This document shows positions 11,009 through 13,300 of a stretch of 13,300 bases of DNA, in pieces. The DNA lies in the NCBI RefSeq assembly GCF_001854865.1, contig NZ_MDDW01000028.1:43692-56991 (forward strand), given 5' to 3'. How positions within the stretch are numbered: the first letter of the stretch is position 1; each line of letters begins with the position of its first letter. A program made the translations under genes and the position numbers. The notes under the pieces are model-generated. The model searched no databases, was not told where the DNA came from, and was given only the letters and a program-made list of their open reading frames with translations. Origin of the DNA: Rhizobium sp. LCM 4573 (GTDB lineage: Bacteria; Pseudomonadota; Alphaproteobacteria; Rhizobiales; Rhizobiaceae).

Positions 11009-11274
11009 GTCTGCTCGTCGCACATGAGGAGTGTTCCGGCAATCCTACCGGTTTCGGAGGCGGGAAAAAGCCATTACGGCAAAATTCGATCGCGCTGCAC
11101 AATCTTTTGCGGTGATTTGCCGGCTGACGCTGTCTTGCTCCAATGGTCCGCCCGCTCTTCCGCGCCGCTGGGGCAGATCTTCTCAAATTTGTTACATCGA
11201 CTAGATAGAAGCGGCGAATTGCTCGCGATGGTGGTAAAGCGATTAATGTACCTCTTCTTTTTATGGGTGGGATG
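11009..11274. other. Divergent intergenic region between alr and phnM-like gene
   Basis: This gap of about 266 bp must carry promoters for both alr (left) and the phnM-like gene (right). It is visibly more AT-rich than its flanks from about 11180 to 11262. No hexamer pair with good spacing stands out in either direction. GCAAAA and TTTTGC face each other around 11080-11110 with a CGATCG between them, too loose to name as an operator. No open frame here resembles a gene. Confidence 0.5.
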
Positions 11275-12501
11275 ATGCGGAACAATCCGGCAATCGTGAT
11301 CGAGGGTGCGACCGTGGTTTTCAGTGACCACCTGGCACCTGCTTCCGTGCGTTTTGAAGACGGCCGGATCACGGCCATCGACGGTGCGCGCGATGGAGCC
11401 GAAATTATTGACGGTCGGGGACATATCTTGGCGCCGGCGTTCGTGGACATTCACGGCGATGCCTTCGAGCGGCAGCTCATGCCGCGGCCCGGCACCATGC
11501 TTCCCGTTGCCGCCGCCCTGCTTGATACCGATCGTCAGCTTGCGGCGAACGGCATTGCGACTGCCTATCACGCCTTGACGCTGAGCTGGGAACCCGGGCT
11601 CAGGTCGGTGGAAAACGGCCGCGCCGTCGTCTCCGCCCTCGATGCGCTTGCCCCGAGGCTGACCGTGGACAATCGCGTGCAACTGCGCTGGGAAACCTTC
11701 TGCTTCGAGGCCGTCGACCTGATCCGGGAAGCTCTTGCCGGACCGCGCCTGCCGTCGATCGCATTCAACGATCACACATCGATGGCAATGCTTCACCCGT
11801 CGGTTCCCTTGCAGGAGCGGCCGTTCGACTTTGATCCGACCTTCCCGATGGTCGATCCGGAAGCGCCCGCTTTCGCCGCGAAAATGGAGGAACGCGCCAA
11901 GCGGGCAAGGATCCCCGTTTCGGACATGGTCTCGCTCGTTCGCGGCATATGGGAGCGCCGTCCGCAGGTTCCCGAAGTGATCGATGACGTGGCTGTTCTC
12001 GGCCGTGCCGCCGGCGCGCCGATGCTTTCTCACGACGACAGCCAGATCGAGACGCGCGATTTTTTCCGCGCACGTGGCGCTCGGATTTGCGAGTTCCCGG
12101 TGAATAGAAGAGTAGCGCGGGCAGCGCGGGACGCGGGAGATTTCATCGTCCTCGGTGCCCCAAACGCGACGCGCGGCGGCAGCCACCTGGCTTCGATCGG
12201 CGCAGCTGACATGATCCGCGAGGGCTTCTGCGACATTCTCGCTTCGGATTATTATTATCCCGCGATGCTGCTTGGGGTGGCGCGCCTCAAGGCCGATGGC
12301 GTCGGCCCGCTCCAGATGTTGTGGCCCCTCGTATCGGGCAATCCGGCACGCGCGTCCGGGCTCAACGACCGCGGTGTCATCGAAATCGGCAAGCGGGCGG
12401 ATCTCGTGTTGGTCGAATGGCCGGAAGGTGCCGCACCAGCGGTGCGGCGCACCTGGGTTGCCGGTCGGGAGGCCTATCGCGCGGCGCCCGCAGGGGATTG
12501 A
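11275..12501 (+). CDS. phnM: PhnM-like amidohydrolase (phosphonate metabolism family)
   Basis: A metal-dependent amidohydrolase of about 408 residues, assigned to the PhnM family, whose E. coli member removes pyrophosphate from alpha-D-ribose 1-methylphosphonate 5-triphosphate in the C-P lyase pathway. Family landmarks in order are HGDAFER and MPRPG (60-73), NDHT (165-168), SHDD (252-255), EFPVN, GAPNATRGGSH (294-304) and ASDYYYP (323-329). Three ATGs compete at 11263, 11272 and 11275; the last has GGTGGG just upstream and is chosen weakly, while the longest form is four residues longer. It is the only plus-strand gene, with no other phn gene in the window, and it splits alr from dnaB. Key motifs differ from the E. 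coli form (HTDN is HGDA, DHSPGQRQF is DHTSMAML), so the substrate may differ. Confidence 0.82.
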   Translation: MRNNPAIVIEGATVVFSDHLAPASVRFEDGRITAIDGARDGAEIIDGRGHILAPAFVDIHGDAFERQLMPRPGTMLPVAAALLDTDRQLAANGIATAYHALTLSWEPGLRSVENGRAVVSALDALAPRLTVDNRVQLRWETFCFEAVDLIREALAGPRLPSIAFNDHTSMAMLHPSVPLQERPFDFDPTFPMVDPEAPAFAAKMEERAKRARIPVSDMVSLVRGIWERRPQVPEVIDDVAVLGRAAGAPMLSHDDSQIETRDFFRARGARICEFPVNRRVARAARDAGDFIVLGAPNATRGGSHLASIGAADMIREGFCDILASDYYYPAMLLGVARLKADGVGPLQMLWPLVSGNPARASGLNDRGVIEIGKRADLVLVEWPEGAAPAVRRTWVAGREAYRAAPAGD

Positions 12502-12507
12502 CGGAAA

Positions 12508-12527
12508 GAGGGGCGTGTACGCCCCTC
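12508..12527. terminator. Shared hairpin between converging phnM-like gene and dnaB
   Basis: Nine-base arms GAGGGGCGT (12508-12516) and ACGCCCCTC (12519-12527) form a near-perfect palindrome in the 30-bp gap between two stop codons. On the minus strand it is followed by TTT, suiting dnaB; on the plus strand no U-run follows. A two-way terminator is the likely role. Confidence 0.65.
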
Positions 12528-12531
12528 CCGA

Positions 12532-13300
12532 TCAATGCTCCTCGTACTGGCTGAAGCTCGGATCGGCGAGATCGGCGAAGCGGGTGTATTCCGACTGGAA
12601 GGCGAGCTTCACCGTACCGGTCGGTCCATGGCGCTGCTTGGCAATGATGACGTCCGCCGTGCCCTTCACCTTTTCCATATGCGCTTCCCATTCCGGATAT
12701 TTCGGATCGGAAATATCGCGCGGCTCCATGTTCTTCACGTAATATTCCTCGCGGAACACGAAGAGGACCACGTCCGCGTCCTGCTCGATCGAGCCCGATT
12801 CGCGAAGGTCGGAGAGCTGCGGGCGTTTGTCTTCGCGGCTTTCCACCTGACGGGAGAGCTGCGAGAGCGCGATGATCGGCACGTTCAGCTCCTTGCCCAG
12901 CGCCTTCAGGCCGGTGGTGATCTGGGTGATTTCCTGAACGCGGTTGTCGCCGGATTTGCCGGCGCCGGTCATGAGCTGGATATAGTCCACCACCAGGCAG
13001 TCGAGGCCGCGCTGGCGCTTCAGCCGGCGGGCGCGGGCGGACAATTGCGCGATCGAGATGCCACCGGTCTGGTCGATGAACAGCGGCACCTTCTGCATCA
13101 TCTGGGAGCAGGCGACGAGCTTTTCGAAATCGGCCTCGGTGATGTCGCCGCGGCGGATCTTCGATGACGATACTTCGGTCTGTTCGGAGATGATACGGGT
13201 GGCGAGCTGTTCGGACGACATTTCGAGCGAATAGAACCCGACGACGCCACCATTCCTGGCCTTGAACGAGCCGTCCGGCTGAACCTCGGGCTCATAGGCC
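12532..13300 (-). CDS. dnaB: Replicative DNA helicase DnaB, C-terminal part (cut by window edge)
   Basis: The frame is open at the right edge and ends at TGA 12532, giving 255 residues of the C-terminal RecA-like ATPase domain; the N-terminal DnaG-interacting domain and the Walker A motif lie outside. Visible landmarks, counted from the edge, are GFYSLEMSSEQL (21-32), Walker B VVDYIQL (103-109), ALSQLSRQVE (144-153), RPQLSDLRESGSIEQDAD (159-176) and KQRHGPTG (221-228), whose Arg223 matches the arginine finger of E. coli DnaB. An internal ATG at 13221 is not the start, since the DnaB match continues upstream of it as AYEPEVQPDGSFKARNGGVV. No intein interrupts the visible part. The enzyme is the hexameric 5'-3' helicase of the replication fork. 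Confidence 0.97.
   Translation of the reverse strand, partial: AYEPEVQPDGSFKARNGGVVGFYSLEMSSEQLATRIISEQTEVSSSKIRRGDITEADFEKLVACSQMMQKVPLFIDQTGGISIAQLSARARRLKRQRGLDCLVVDYIQLMTGAGKSGDNRVQEITQITTGLKALGKELNVPIIALSQLSRQVESREDKRPQLSDLRESGSIEQDADVVLFVFREEYYVKNMEPRDISDPKYPEWEAHMEKVKGTADVIIAKQRHGPTGTVKLAFQSEYTRFADLADPSFSQYEEH

Noticed and set aside
11009..11023. GTG start for alr at 11023
   Set aside because: It adds only five residues and has no ribosome site; the ATG at 11008 is the more common choice, though this is not decisive.
12532..13300. Possible intein or insertion in dnaB
   Set aside because: DnaB is a common intein host, but the visible 255 residues run without interruption through the conserved motifs; the Walker A region is outside the window.

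Overview
This 13.3 kb window looks like ordinary chromosomal DNA of an alphaproteobacterium, most probably a member of the Rhizobiaceae (Rhizobium, Sinorhizobium/Ensifer, Agrobacterium or a close relative). Three things suggest this: the high GC content, the gene order dnaB - alr - radA - cvpA - purF - SDR - cysS, which I recall as typical of rhizobial chromosomes, and a two-hairpin intergenic repeat of the RIME type. The genus cannot be fixed from the sequence alone. There is no phage, transposon, CRISPR array, tRNA or rRNA that I can see.

All genes but one lie on the minus strand, so transcription runs from right to left. At the right edge is the 3' two thirds or so of dnaB (replicative helicase). 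A plus-strand phnM-like amidohydrolase gene converges on it; the two stop codons are 30 bp apart and share one hairpin. Next come alr (alanine racemase), radA (recombination/repair ATPase), cvpA (membrane protein) and purF (first step of purine synthesis). purF ends in the clearest intrinsic terminator of the window. A short-chain dehydrogenase/reductase gene begins only 25 bp beyond that terminator.

A 326-bp gap follows, with a candidate promoter and a small inverted repeat. It leads into what looks like one long transcription unit: cysS (cysteinyl-tRNA synthetase), a small VOC/glyoxalase-fold gene, three tandem genes for GFA/CENP-V-type zinc proteins, and a proline iminopeptidase gene. From the VOC gene onward each gene overlaps the next by exactly 4 bp (ATGA, or GTGA for the last). 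A RIME-like element of about 139 bp separates this unit from cimA (citramalate synthase), which runs off the left edge.

Most of the window is housekeeping: replication, repair, cell-wall precursor supply, purine synthesis, tRNA charging and the isoleucine-precursor branch. The accessory parts are the triplicated GFA genes with their VOC neighbour, possibly a thiol-linked aldehyde-handling module (inference), and the orphan phnM-like gene between alr and dnaB. I found no convincing evidence of a wholly new biological system; these two spots and the intergenic elements are what merit a second look.
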